From contig JALVBA010000167.1 of assembly GCA_027010905.1 (NCBI GenBank), positions 1 to 8,997 on the forward strand: a DNA stretch of 8,997 nucleotides. Direction: 5' to 3'. Below are positions 1 to 6,755 of this stretch, in pieces (position 1 is the stretch's first letter; every line of letters begins with the position of its first letter). The notes beneath the pieces were generated by a model. That model was not told where the DNA came from, did not search any database, and saw only the letters and a program-made list of their open reading frames with translations. The DNA comes from Marinilabiliaceae bacterium. Lineage in GTDB: Bacteria > Bacteroidota > Bacteroidia > Bacteroidales > Marinilabiliaceae. Both the position numbers and the translations under genes were made by a program.

Positions 1-120
1 CCCTTGATTCGCATGATTAATAGGTATATATCAAAAATCACGAAAGAAAATAATCTCATTAAAAATAACTTTGAATACGTAGTTTCACCCTTATGCGAAC
101 ATCTGTTTGGTGTTGGTTGA
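1..120 (+). CDS. 3' end of an unidentified upstream gene (partial)
   Basis: Frame 1 is open from the first base of the window to a TGA at 118-120, giving 39 residues that end in SPLCEHLFGVG. The other two forward frames hit stops within the first 20 bases. The composition (hydrophobic residues spaced among K, N and E) looks like the C-terminus of a normal soluble protein, but I do not recognise a family. An open run of this length in AT-rich DNA could still be chance, so the call is moderate. It would lie 47 bases upstream of the propeller gene on the same strand and could belong to the same transcript. Confidence 0.5.
   Translation, partial: PLIRMINRYISKITKENNLIKNNFEYVVSPLCEHLFGVG
66..73 (+). 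promoter_or_regulatory. possible Bacteroidetes -7 promoter element
   Basis: TAACTTTG matches the Bacteroidetes -7 consensus TAnnTTTG. It lies about 95 bases before the ATG at 168, inside the tail of the putative upstream gene. No TTTG-like -33 element is visible at the expected spacing of about 19-21 bases upstream, so this is only a weak candidate for the promoter of the three-gene run. Confidence 0.2.
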
Positions 121-167
121 TTTCATTTATCTGATGTAGGATATTTAAATATATAAAAACTATAATT

Positions 168-3100
168 ATGAAAATTTGTAGATTGGGAAGTGTGTTGTTG
201 ATTCTTTTTTCTGTAGCCATACCGTCAACTATTTTAGCACAGGACTGGACGACATATCAGAATGACAATCAAAGAAGCGGAATATCTTCGTGCGACCTTA
301 AGCCATCGTTGAAGTTGAATTGGCATTACAAATCGATTGCTGCACCGGCACCGGCCTGGCCTGCTCCTGCTAAAACAGATTTTTGGCATCGCGAAGCAAA
401 TCTTAAGCCCCGCGTAATTTACGACAGAGCATATCATGTCGTCTCGGTTGGGGATAAGGTATACTTCGGTTCCTCATCAAACGATAAGGTTTACTGCCTG
501 AATGCCAAAACTGGTGAAGAGCTGTGGTCATATTTCACCGGAGGACCTGTTCGCCTTGCTCCTTCCGTTGTAGACGGACTGCTCTATGTTGGCTCTGACG
601 AAGGTGTTGCCTACTGCCTCAATGCAGAGAGTGGTGAGTTGGTTTGGGAAATAAATACTGCAGAAGGAAAAACTTATATTCCTGGTAATGAACGAATGAT
701 ACCTACAGCCTCAATCAGAACAGGTATTATTGTTGATAACGACACCGCGTATTTCTGTTCAGGCATGTTTCCCAACGAGGGTGTTTCGCTCTATGCAGTG
801 GAGGCAAAAACGGGTAAAATAGCATGGCAAAAAGATAATCTCAATATCTCACCACAAGGGTATATGCTTACTTCTAAAACAAATCTCTATATTCCTACCG
901 GAAGAACCCGACCCAAAATCTATTCACGTAAAGATGGTAGCAGAGTAGGTGATTTTGATGATGGTAATGGTGGCACCTTTGCTCTTTTGGTAAATGATGA
1001 AATAATCTTTGGTGGTGGCGACGAGGGTGAGCTAAATAACTTTCCGGCATGTAACACTAAGGAGGAGGATGAGATTGCAATATTTTTAGGATTGCAGATT
1101 ATTGTAAAGGATGATATCTCCTACTTAAGGTCAGACAAGGAGTTATCGGCAATTAGGCGTGAGAAGTACGTTGCCGATTATAAGGATTGGGCAAATGCCC
1201 AGGATAAAAAAACCGATCTTTCACACGAACTGTGGGATTTGCGGGAGCAACGAAAAATAGCATCACCATTTGAGATCAAGAAGATTGATTCGAGAATACA
1301 AAGCCTGATAGAAGGTATTAATGTATACGAAAACAAAAGAGAGGATATAGAGGCTAACGGACTGGTTTGGAAAACAGATATTGATGGCTCATACTCAATG
1401 ATACTCTCCGGCAACTCCTTAGTTGTAGGAGGTAACGGGAAGGTTGATATTTATGATATTTCAACAGGAGAGAAAAAATGGACACAGAGCGTTGATGGTA
1501 CTGTTTATGGTCTGGCTGCTGCCAATGGGAAACTTTTGGTAAGTACCGACAAAGGAGATATATACAGCTTCTCATCTAAGAAAAGCTCAAAACCTCAGAT
1601 GCTTAAACCTCAGATTGTTGAAAATCCATATATAGATGATGTTAATGCTCATCTTTACACCGATGCTGTTAACAGGATTATATCTTCAACAGATGTTAAA
1701 AAAGGGTACTGTCTTGTTATTGGGAGTGAAACAGGGCATTTGGTTTATGAGATAGCAAAGAGAACAGACCTCAAGGTGATAGGCGTCGAAGAGGATGAAT
1801 CAAAAGTAGAGAAATCGCGCAGACTACTGGATAGTGCAGGTATCTATGGAAGTAAGGTAAGCATCATTCATGGTAGTATTAACAATTTGCCTATCAATAA
1901 ATACTTTGCTAACCTGATAGTTTCTGACAAGCTGCTGATGTCGGGGAATCTATCCACTTCGGCTGATGAGGTTTTCAGGGTGCTTAAACCCTACGGAGGT
2001 ATTGCTTATCTTGGCGTAGAGAAAGGAGATAAACTCTTCGCTGAGAAGTGGACTGAGAAGTCGGCTGAGAAGTGGAGTGTGAATGAAGGTTGGGCTACCA
2101 TCAAACGTGGTAACCTGAGTGGTACAGGCGAATGGACTCATCTTTATGCCGAGCCCGGCAATACTACTTGTAGTAATGACTCAGTTGTAGGGCCATTTCA
2201 GATTCAGTGGTTTGGCCAGCCGGGTCCTCGCGATATGATTAACAGACACAGTCGCTCCATGTCTCCACTATTTAAAGATGGCAGACTTTTCGTTCCCGGC
2301 GATAACCGTATAATTTGTGTAGATGCTTACAACGGAACACCGCTATGGAACAGATATGTGCCCGACTCACGGGTACTTGGTGCTCTTAGAGATTGTGGCA
2401 CAATGGCGGTTACCGGTGACCATATCTATATTGCCGCAGGTCAGGCTGCTTTAGGTTTTAAGGTGGCAAATGGCGATCAGGACTTAGCACTTGAAGCACC
2501 TCAGGTTATTCCCGGACAGCAGAGTAAATGGGGATATCTCGCTATCGTTGATAATCAGATATTCGGATCAGGAAAAAAATCTTCAGCCTCGGTAACTATT
2601 CTTGCCCGAAATAACTGTGATACATTTGAGGGTGATTATCGCGATATGATATCAAGTGATTACCTCTTCTCTCTCGACAGGCTGTCGGGTGAAACATTAT
2701 GGACATATAGAGGTTTGGTATTTAACAACACTATAACTATTGGGGATGATTTTATCTATTTTGTCGAAAGTCGCAATAATAAAGTCATACACGATTTTGA
2801 CGGTAGATTAAGGGTAGATGATTTCTGCGAAGGACCAACCTATATTGTAAAACTGAATAAAACCACAGGTGTAAAATTATGGGAGAAGGAGTTTAAGTTT
2901 CCATATTCGCAAATAATGTTCCTCTCCTTTACAAAAGGTACTCTGTTGGTAACCGGCTCATTTAATGTAAGTGCCAATGTGCATTACCGCATCTATGCTT
3001 TTGATGGAAGTAATGGAGAGGTTAAGTGGCAGCAGGAGTATAAGGGTGGTGAGATTGGAGGCTCACATGGTGAGCAGTGGCAACACCCTGTAGTTGTTGG

Positions 3101-3413
3101 CGAAAGAATTTTTCTGCTTCCATATATCTTTAATTTGTCAACAGGAGAACGAGCTAATGCCACTTTCGACAAACATGGATGCGGTGCTTTTTCCGGCTCT
3201 GCTAATAATCTGTTTGCACGTAATTCAAATCCCACATTCTACAATCTCTACAAGGAAGACAGGCAGGGAACACATCTTACAAAGGTTAACAGACCCGGAT
3301 GCTGGGTAAATATAATTCCCGCCGGAGACCTGATCTCTATACCTGAGGCAAGTTCAGGGTGTACTTGTGACTACCCTATTCAAACATCATTTGTATTTAT
3401 CTCGAAAGAGTAA
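168..3413 (+). CDS. exported double PQQ-like beta-propeller protein with an embedded methyltransferase-like domain
   Basis: The 1081-residue product starts with a signal peptide (about residues 1-25, ending TILAQ before DWTTYQNDNQRSG), so it should be exported. Residues about 27-470 form a first PQQ/BamB-like propeller with repeated blade signatures such as VYCLNAKTGEELW (108-120), AYCLNAESGELVW (148-160) and LYAVEAKTGKIAW (208-220). A charged helical insertion sits at about 322-395. Residues about 495-625 resemble a class I SAM methyltransferase: a glycine motif around VIGSETG (517-523), an acidic loop at VIGVEED (537-543), and RVLKPYGG (604-611). A second propeller fills about 645-1065, with VDAYNGTPLW (718-727), LDRLSGETLW (836-845) and YAFDGSNGEVKW (943-954). 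Four cysteines lie near the C-terminus (1005, 1045, 1065, 1067). No catalytic quinoprotein dehydrogenase signature was seen, so scaffolding or ligand binding is more likely than PQQ chemistry. The function is unknown. It is first in a run with the genes at 3425 and 4760. Confidence 0.88.
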   Translation: MKICRLGSVLLILFSVAIPSTILAQDWTTYQNDNQRSGISSCDLKPSLKLNWHYKSIAAPAPAWPAPAKTDFWHREANLKPRVIYDRAYHVVSVGDKVYFGSSSNDKVYCLNAKTGEELWSYFTGGPVRLAPSVVDGLLYVGSDEGVAYCLNAESGELVWEINTAEGKTYIPGNERMIPTASIRTGIIVDNDTAYFCSGMFPNEGVSLYAVEAKTGKIAWQKDNLNISPQGYMLTSKTNLYIPTGRTRPKIYSRKDGSRVGDFDDGNGGTFALLVNDEIIFGGGDEGELNNFPACNTKEEDEIAIFLGLQIIVKDDISYLRSDKELSAIRREKYVADYKDWANAQDKKTDLSHELWDLREQRKIASPFEIKKIDSRIQSLIEGINVYENKREDIEANGLVWKTDIDGSYSMILSGNSLVVGGNGKVDIYDISTGEKKWTQSVDGTVYGLAAANGKLLVSTDKGDIYSFSSKKSSKPQMLKPQIVENPYIDDVNAHLYTDAVNRIISSTDVKKGYCLVIGSETGHLVYEIAKRTDLKVIGVEEDESKVEKSRRLLDSAGIYGSKVSIIHGSINNLPINKYFANLIVSDKLLMSGNLSTSADEVFRVLKPYGGIAYLGVEKGDKLFAEKWTEKSAEKWSVNEGWATIKRGNLSGTGEWTHLYAEPGNTTCSNDSVVGPFQIQWFGQPGPRDMINRHSRSMSPLFKDGRLFVPGDNRIICVDAYNGTPLWNRYVPDSRVLGALRDCGTMAVTGDHIYIAAGQAALGFKVANGDQDLALEAPQVIPGQQSKWGYLAIVDNQIFGSGKKSSASVTILARNNCDTFEGDYRDMISSDYLFSLDRLSGETLWTYRGLVFNNTITIGDDFIYFVESRNNKVIHDFDGRLRVDDFCEGPTYIVKLNKTTGVKLWEKEFKFPYSQIMFLSFTKGTLLVTGSFNVSANVHYRIYAFDGSNGEVKWQQEYKGGEIGGSHGEQWQHPVVVGERIFLLPYIFNLSTGERANATFDKHGCGAFSGSANNLFARNSNPTFYNLYKEDRQGTHLTKVNRPGCWVNIIPAGDLISIPEASSGCTCDYPIQTSFVFISKE
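1650..2042 (+). other. methyltransferase-like (Rossmann) domain inside the propeller protein
   Basis: These bases encode about residues 495-625. Against the typical class I pattern (LDxGxGxG), the glycine loop reads LVIGSETG (516-523): the outer glycines G519 and G523 remain, but the usual first acidic residue is V517 and the middle glycine is E521. The second motif keeps an acidic residue after the strand (VIGVE, 537-541). A late strand (NLIVSD, 582-587) and an RVLKPYGG turn (604-611) complete the usual order. The fold assignment is fairly secure, but SAM binding and catalysis are doubtful. Confidence 0.72.
2040..2075 (+). repeat. three 12-base tandem units within the propeller gene
   Basis: GCTGAGAAGTGG, ACTGAGAAGTCG and GCTGAGAAGTGG follow one another without gaps and in frame, encoding AEKW-TEKS-AEKW (residues 625-636). 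Units 1 and 3 are identical and unit 2 differs at two bases. The repeat lies at the junction between the methyltransferase-like domain and the second propeller, so its length could vary without breaking either domain. Confidence 0.8.
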
Positions 3414-3424
3414 TCTGTTAAAGA

Positions 3425-4747
3425 GTGAAGAAATTACTTATTTTAATATTTCTGCTTTCCGCTACCCTTGTCTCCTTCGGTTGTCGTTACACCGTAAGGG
3501 AGATAGGCTTTGCTGATTTCGGTCAGGACCAATACCGGTTTGTTCTTTTTAAGGATAGCCGTATTTCTGATGCTGATGTCAAAATTTTTCAAAACACTGC
3601 CCGTGCTGCCATGCTTGATGCAAATGTAATTGTTCAGGTCATTGACGTTGAAAAAGACACAATGGCAATTCTTAAATACTACAAAGAGTATAAAGGGGAT
3701 GAGAAACCAAATATTATTCTGGTATCACCCGAAAAGAGAGCAAAGGTGTTCTTTATCGATAAGTCGGAGAACTTCTCTCTTGCCTTATGGGATTTGATTG
3801 AGGATGTTCTCATCTCTCCCACACGTAAAGAGTTAACCGATAACATCATTAAATCGTACGGTGTAATTCTTTTTGTTGAAGGCACAAACCAAGAGGAGAA
3901 TAAGCATGCAAAAGCTGTTATCGACAAAGGAGTGGTGGAGATTAAGCAGATAATGGGTGGATTGCCCCACCCTGTAAACACACCACCTTACATTATTACC
4001 ATCAAGCCGGAGGAGACGGAGCAGGAGAGTGTTATGCTTTGGAGTTTGGGTTGGGACAAGAAGGACGCAGCCCATCCTGCTGTAGCAATGATGTACGGTC
4101 GCGCACGACGTATGGGGCCTATACTTAAAGGCGACAGGATACGGCAGGATATTATCGAGAATATGCTAAGATACATAGGTGAAGATTGTGAGTGTGGACT
4201 TGACAAGTCCTGGATGCTGGGTACAATGCTGCCCCTTCGGTGGGATTCAAATCTGATGGCTGGTGTGGTTAAGCATCATGGATTTGATGCCGAAAACCCA
4301 ATGGTTATTTCGGAGATGAGTAAAATAATTTCGGTTACCCCACAAAAGAGTGGTAGTACTGGTAAAGTCGATATGCTTTATGGTTATTCTGAAAACAGTA
4401 TAAAAACAGGAGGTGACGAAGAGGAAAATAGTAAAAGCAAAAATATTGAGAATAATACTAAATCATCAAACAAAAAGAGTGTCAGTGTAGCACCTCAAAA
4501 TAAAAAAACAGTACAGAGCCCTACATTAGCAAAAGAGAATCAATCAGGAGCAGAGGATGAAGACACCACAACAATTGTGCTTCCAATGCAACCTGTCATG
4601 ACTTTCAAGATTGCCGAAGAGCCCGAGAGAGCAAAGCCTGCCGACCCGGAATGGGTAACAGCCAAAAGTGTTATCTACACTTTAATCTCTCTGTTTCTGC
4701 TTGTGATAATTGTGGGCTCAGTAATGCTTTTATTAAAAAGAGATTAA
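3425..4747 (+). CDS. envelope protein with lipoprotein-like N-terminus, CxC-G-L-D motif and C-terminal membrane anchor; unknown function
   Basis: The 440-residue product begins at a GTG 11 bases after the propeller gene stop. I accept this start because it opens a clear signal sequence (MKKLLILIFLLSATLVSFGC) with a cysteine at 20 in a loose lipobox; the next ATG (3610) would remove it. Residues about 37-112 have the strand/helix rhythm of a thioredoxin-like fold (YRFVLFKDS, VIVQVIDVEKD, NIILVSP), but there is no CXXC. A second alpha/beta part (about 145-275) holds LPHPVNTPPY (180-189), HPAVAMMYGRARRMGPI (217-233) and DCECGLDKSW (254-263). A polar, low-complexity linker (about 325-405, rich in N, S, K and E) precedes a transmembrane helix (about 413-436) ending LLLKRD. 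The body should be periplasmic and tethered at its C-terminus, perhaps also lipidated. I do not recognise a named family. The context suggests a partner of the upstream propeller protein. Confidence 0.82.
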   Translation: MKKLLILIFLLSATLVSFGCRYTVREIGFADFGQDQYRFVLFKDSRISDADVKIFQNTARAAMLDANVIVQVIDVEKDTMAILKYYKEYKGDEKPNIILVSPEKRAKVFFIDKSENFSLALWDLIEDVLISPTRKELTDNIIKSYGVILFVEGTNQEENKHAKAVIDKGVVEIKQIMGGLPHPVNTPPYIITIKPEETEQESVMLWSLGWDKKDAAHPAVAMMYGRARRMGPILKGDRIRQDIIENMLRYIGEDCECGLDKSWMLGTMLPLRWDSNLMAGVVKHHGFDAENPMVISEMSKIISVTPQKSGSTGKVDMLYGYSENSIKTGGDEEENSKSKNIENNTKSSNKKSVSVAPQNKKTVQSPTLAKENQSGAEDEDTTTIVLPMQPVMTFKIAEEPERAKPADPEWVTAKSVIYTLISLFLLVIIVGSVMLLLKRD

Positions 4748-4759
4748 TTAAATAAGTTT

Positions 4760-5878
4760 ATGGAAAAGGAATTGAAAGGTACGATGAAAGAGCGTCTCTA
4801 TTCGCTTGATACCCTACGGGGATTTGACATGTTTTGGATAATAGGTGGTGAATGGTTTATCGTAAAACTATTTGAATATACTGGGTGGGGATGGCTTGAT
4901 CCTATTGCAACACAGATGCACCATTCTCACTGGGCAGGTTTTCATTTTTACGATCTGATATTCCCGCTTTTTATGTTCATTTCTGGAGTCGCCATTCCTT
5001 ATGCTTTGGTTAGCAAAAAAGAAAAAGGAGTAGCAAAGACGGAGCTATACAAAAAGATAACCCGCAGGATGATTATCCTTGTTGTTTTCGGGTTCATCTA
5101 CAACGGCATGTTGAAAAATGGCCTTACTGATTTGCGTATGGCAAGTGTGCTTGGACAGATTGGCATAGCTTACTTTCTGGCCTCACTGATATCGATTAAT
5201 ACCAATTCAGTAATGACCAGAATTTATTGGGTTCTAGGGATTTTACTAGGGATTGCCGGATTCCAACTTCTTGTTCCTGTTCCCGGGTATGGGGCTGGTG
5301 TTCTGACAGCAGAAGGTAGTATTAACTCATGGATAGATCAGAATTTATTACCCGGCAGATTATATCAGAAAATAACTGACCCTGAAGGGTTATTGTGTAT
5401 CGTTTCTGCTTCATCGGTAACACTGATAGGAGCGGTTGCCGGTACAATACTGCGCAGAAAAACAATAGCTGCTGAACGTAAAGCAACTATCCTGTTAGCA
5501 GGAGGAGCTGTGTTAATTGCTCTTGCTCTGATGTTGTCTCCATTCTATCCTATTGTCAAAAAGTTGTGGACAGTTCCTTTCAATCTGCTAACAGCAGGTA
5601 TTGGTTCTGTTTTGCTTGCACTGTTTTACTTCATTATTGATGTAAAGAAAAAAAGAGGATGGATATTTTTCTTTCAGGTTATTGGATTGAACTCAATAAC
5701 TATCTATATGGGGAAAGAAATTATTGATTTTAGTTATGCATCAGAGTTTATCATGGGGTGGACTGTTCAAGTGTTTGGAAAAGGTGCCGGCGAATTAGTT
5801 CTTATAACTACTATCATTGCTTTTGAGTGGTTGCTGCTCTATTACTTCTATAAAAACAAGATATTCCTGAAGGTGTAA
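4760..5878 (+). CDS. multi-pass membrane acyltransferase, HGSNAT-like / DUF5009 (COG4299)
   Basis: The 372-residue integral membrane protein has about ten hydrophobic segments. It opens with RLYSLDTLRGFDMFWII (12-28), the hallmark N-terminal motif of the family. It then has HHSHWAG (54-60) followed by FYDLIFPLFMFISG (63-76), which matches HASWNG...ADLVFPWFVFIMG of human heparan-alpha-glucosaminide N-acetyltransferase (quoted from memory). H55 aligns with that enzyme's catalytic histidine. Later family marks are DPEGLL (207-212), WTVPFNLLTAG (270-280) and GLNSITIYMG (309-318). HGSNAT moves acetyl from acetyl-CoA across the membrane onto a terminal glucosamine, so a bacterial homologue may acetylate a sugar or glycan facing the periplasm; the real substrate is unknown. 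The length is typical of bacterial members. The start at 4760 is 12 bases after the previous stop. An in-frame ATG at 4784 (M9) would also keep the motif. Confidence 0.9.
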   Translation: MEKELKGTMKERLYSLDTLRGFDMFWIIGGEWFIVKLFEYTGWGWLDPIATQMHHSHWAGFHFYDLIFPLFMFISGVAIPYALVSKKEKGVAKTELYKKITRRMIILVVFGFIYNGMLKNGLTDLRMASVLGQIGIAYFLASLISINTNSVMTRIYWVLGILLGIAGFQLLVPVPGYGAGVLTAEGSINSWIDQNLLPGRLYQKITDPEGLLCIVSASSVTLIGAVAGTILRRKTIAAERKATILLAGGAVLIALALMLSPFYPIVKKLWTVPFNLLTAGIGSVLLALFYFIIDVKKKRGWIFFFQVIGLNSITIYMGKEIIDFSYASEFIMGWTVQVFGKGAGELVLITTIIAFEWLLLYYFYKNKIFLKV

Positions 5879-6019
5879 AAACCACCAAACGGCGGAGACG
5901 TAAACTGACAGTGCCTCTTTTAGTCACATTGATGGTAGAAAGTTGAACGAATAAGGTAAAAAATCCTCTAGAGTCTCTACTTTACTGGGTTTTATATGTT
6001 GCCATCAAATAATATTACC

Positions 6020-6040
6020 TACCATTTCCATGAAGTGGTA
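6020..6040 (-). terminator. hairpin just after the lolA stop, possible terminator
   Basis: On the + strand TACCATTTC-CAT-GAAGTGGTA forms a 9-pair stem with one G-T wobble and a 3-base loop. It begins two bases after the lolA TAG (6043-6045 complement). Read on the lolA strand, the stem is followed by GGTAATATTATTTG, which is T-rich but not a clean T run. An alternative pairing of ATTACC (6014-6019) with GGTAAT (6037-6042) competes with it. It could end or stabilise the 3' end of the ftsK-lolA transcript. On the + strand no T run follows, so it is a poor terminator for the opposing operon. Confidence 0.4.
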
Positions 6041-6042
6041 AT

Positions 6043-6687
6043 CTACCTCATATCAATAACATCAACATGGGGGTTTTTGGCTGTGTCGAATACGAATGTG
6101 CTGTCGTCAAGTGGAAGATCTGTTTTCATTGACTTCACTACAACAGTATAGATATTTCCGTCTTTACCTACCTGGCGAAGGGTATAGAGACTCATATCAT
6201 CCTTAAGTATTCGCAGTTTAATACGTGAATAGGGCTTGTCTCTATTTTCGGGATAGAGGTCAATTTCGTAAAACTCTTTGCCGTTCTCATTACCTTCACC
6301 CATATACTTATACTTAAAGCCCTGTTCATAAATAGTAAAAATAGTTGCCGGATTAAGTGTCTCCTCATCGTTAGGGTCGGGCTCTGTAATATTCACCTCC
6401 TCAGCCTCAATCAAGTGTGTGTATATTGAACTGCCGTTAAAATATGTGTCAACACCCATTAGCGAAACTTTGTATTTGTCCCCCTTAATTTGAATTGTTC
6501 CTTCGTTACTTTCAGATATCTCCTCCTGAAGGTTCTCCATCGAGAAGCTGAAATCAGCACTTATGGTTGAGTAGCTTTTGGTTTTTTCTGATACTTTGTC
6601 GAGTATTTCCTTTGCTTTCTCAGCATTTTGAGCAAAGGAGTTTATTGTAAAAAATGATAGTAATGCGAAAGTTAGGATATGTTTCAT
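6043..6687 (-). CDS. lolA: LolA-like outer-membrane lipoprotein carrier protein
   Basis: The 214-residue product has a signal peptide (MKHILTFALLSFFTINSFA, likely cleavage after A19, before QNAEKAKEILDKV), so it is periplasmic. The mature part follows the LolA/LolB fold: an N-terminal helix with AKEILDKVSEKTKSYSTI (25-42), then beta strands carrying ADFSFSM (44-50), GTIQIKGDKYKVSL (63-76) and DTYFNGSSIYTHL (80-92), an acidic loop EPDPNDEETLNP (102-113), and strands with IKLRI and YTVVVKSMKTDLPLDDSTF near the end. The family binds lipoprotein acyl chains in a half-barrel and carries them from the LolCDE transporter towards the outer membrane. Bacteroidetes LolA-like proteins diverge from the E. 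coli protein, so the exact cargo is inferred. The gene lies 68 bases downstream of ftsK on the same strand, the same order as ftsK-lolA in E. coli, which supports the call. Confidence 0.8.
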   Translation of the reverse strand: MKHILTFALLSFFTINSFAQNAEKAKEILDKVSEKTKSYSTISADFSFSMENLQEEISESNEGTIQIKGDKYKVSLMGVDTYFNGSSIYTHLIEAEEVNITEPDPNDEETLNPATIFTIYEQGFKYKYMGEGNENGKEFYEIDLYPENRDKPYSRIKLRILKDDMSLYTLRQVGKDGNIYTVVVKSMKTDLPLDDSTFVFDTAKNPHVDVIDMR

Positions 6688-6715
6688 ATTAAAAAGTTAT
6701 AGTTCATTTTATTAC

Positions 6716-6737
6716 TTGTTCCCGATACCTAGAACAA
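6716..6737 (-). repeat. short inverted repeat between ftsK and lolA
   Basis: TTGTTC (6716-6721) and GAACAA (6732-6737) can form a 6-pair stem with a 10-base loop in the 68-base ftsK-lolA gap. On the - strand no T run follows the stem, so a terminator is unlikely. It may be a weak structure in the lolA leader, or chance. Confidence 0.3.
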
Positions 6738-6746
6738 AAATTATTC

Positions 6747-6754
6747 CAAAAATA
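6747..6754 (-). promoter_or_regulatory. possible -7 promoter element for lolA
   Basis: On the - strand TATTTTTG matches the Bacteroidetes -7 consensus TAnnTTTG. It begins one base after the ftsK stop and lies about 60 bases before the lolA ATG. A -33 TTTG at normal spacing is not evident, so lolA may instead be read through from ftsK. Confidence 0.2.
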
Positions 6755-6755
6755 T

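Noticed and set aside
141..152. Perfect 12-base palindrome ATATTTAAATAT before the propeller gene
   Set aside because: It is made only of A and T in a very AT-rich leader, where such palindromes arise by chance, and there is no second copy to suggest an operator.
1178..1575. Open frames antisense to the propeller gene
   Set aside because: They are short, lack recognisable domains and lie fully opposite a well-supported coding region, as do the other small antisense frames in the window.
168..3413. Quinoprotein alcohol dehydrogenase or plain BamB
   Set aside because: The blades are PQQ-like, but no quinoprotein catalytic signature or heme motif was seen. The size and the embedded Rossmann-like domain do not fit BamB, a single propeller of about 400 residues.
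3425..4747. Thiol-disulfide oxidoreductase
   Set aside because: The N-terminal half resembles a thioredoxin fold but has no CXXC. The only close cysteine pair is CxC at 255-257, outside that fold.
5871..5885. GGTG/CACC pairing over the acyltransferase stop codon as an operon terminator
   Set aside because: It has only four pairs with a seven-base A-rich loop and no T run after it.
5969..5979. TAGAGTCTCTA inverted repeat followed on the - strand by GAGGA and a T run, as a terminator
   Set aside because: The stem allows only four pairs around a three-base loop and is separated from the T run, which is too weak to call.
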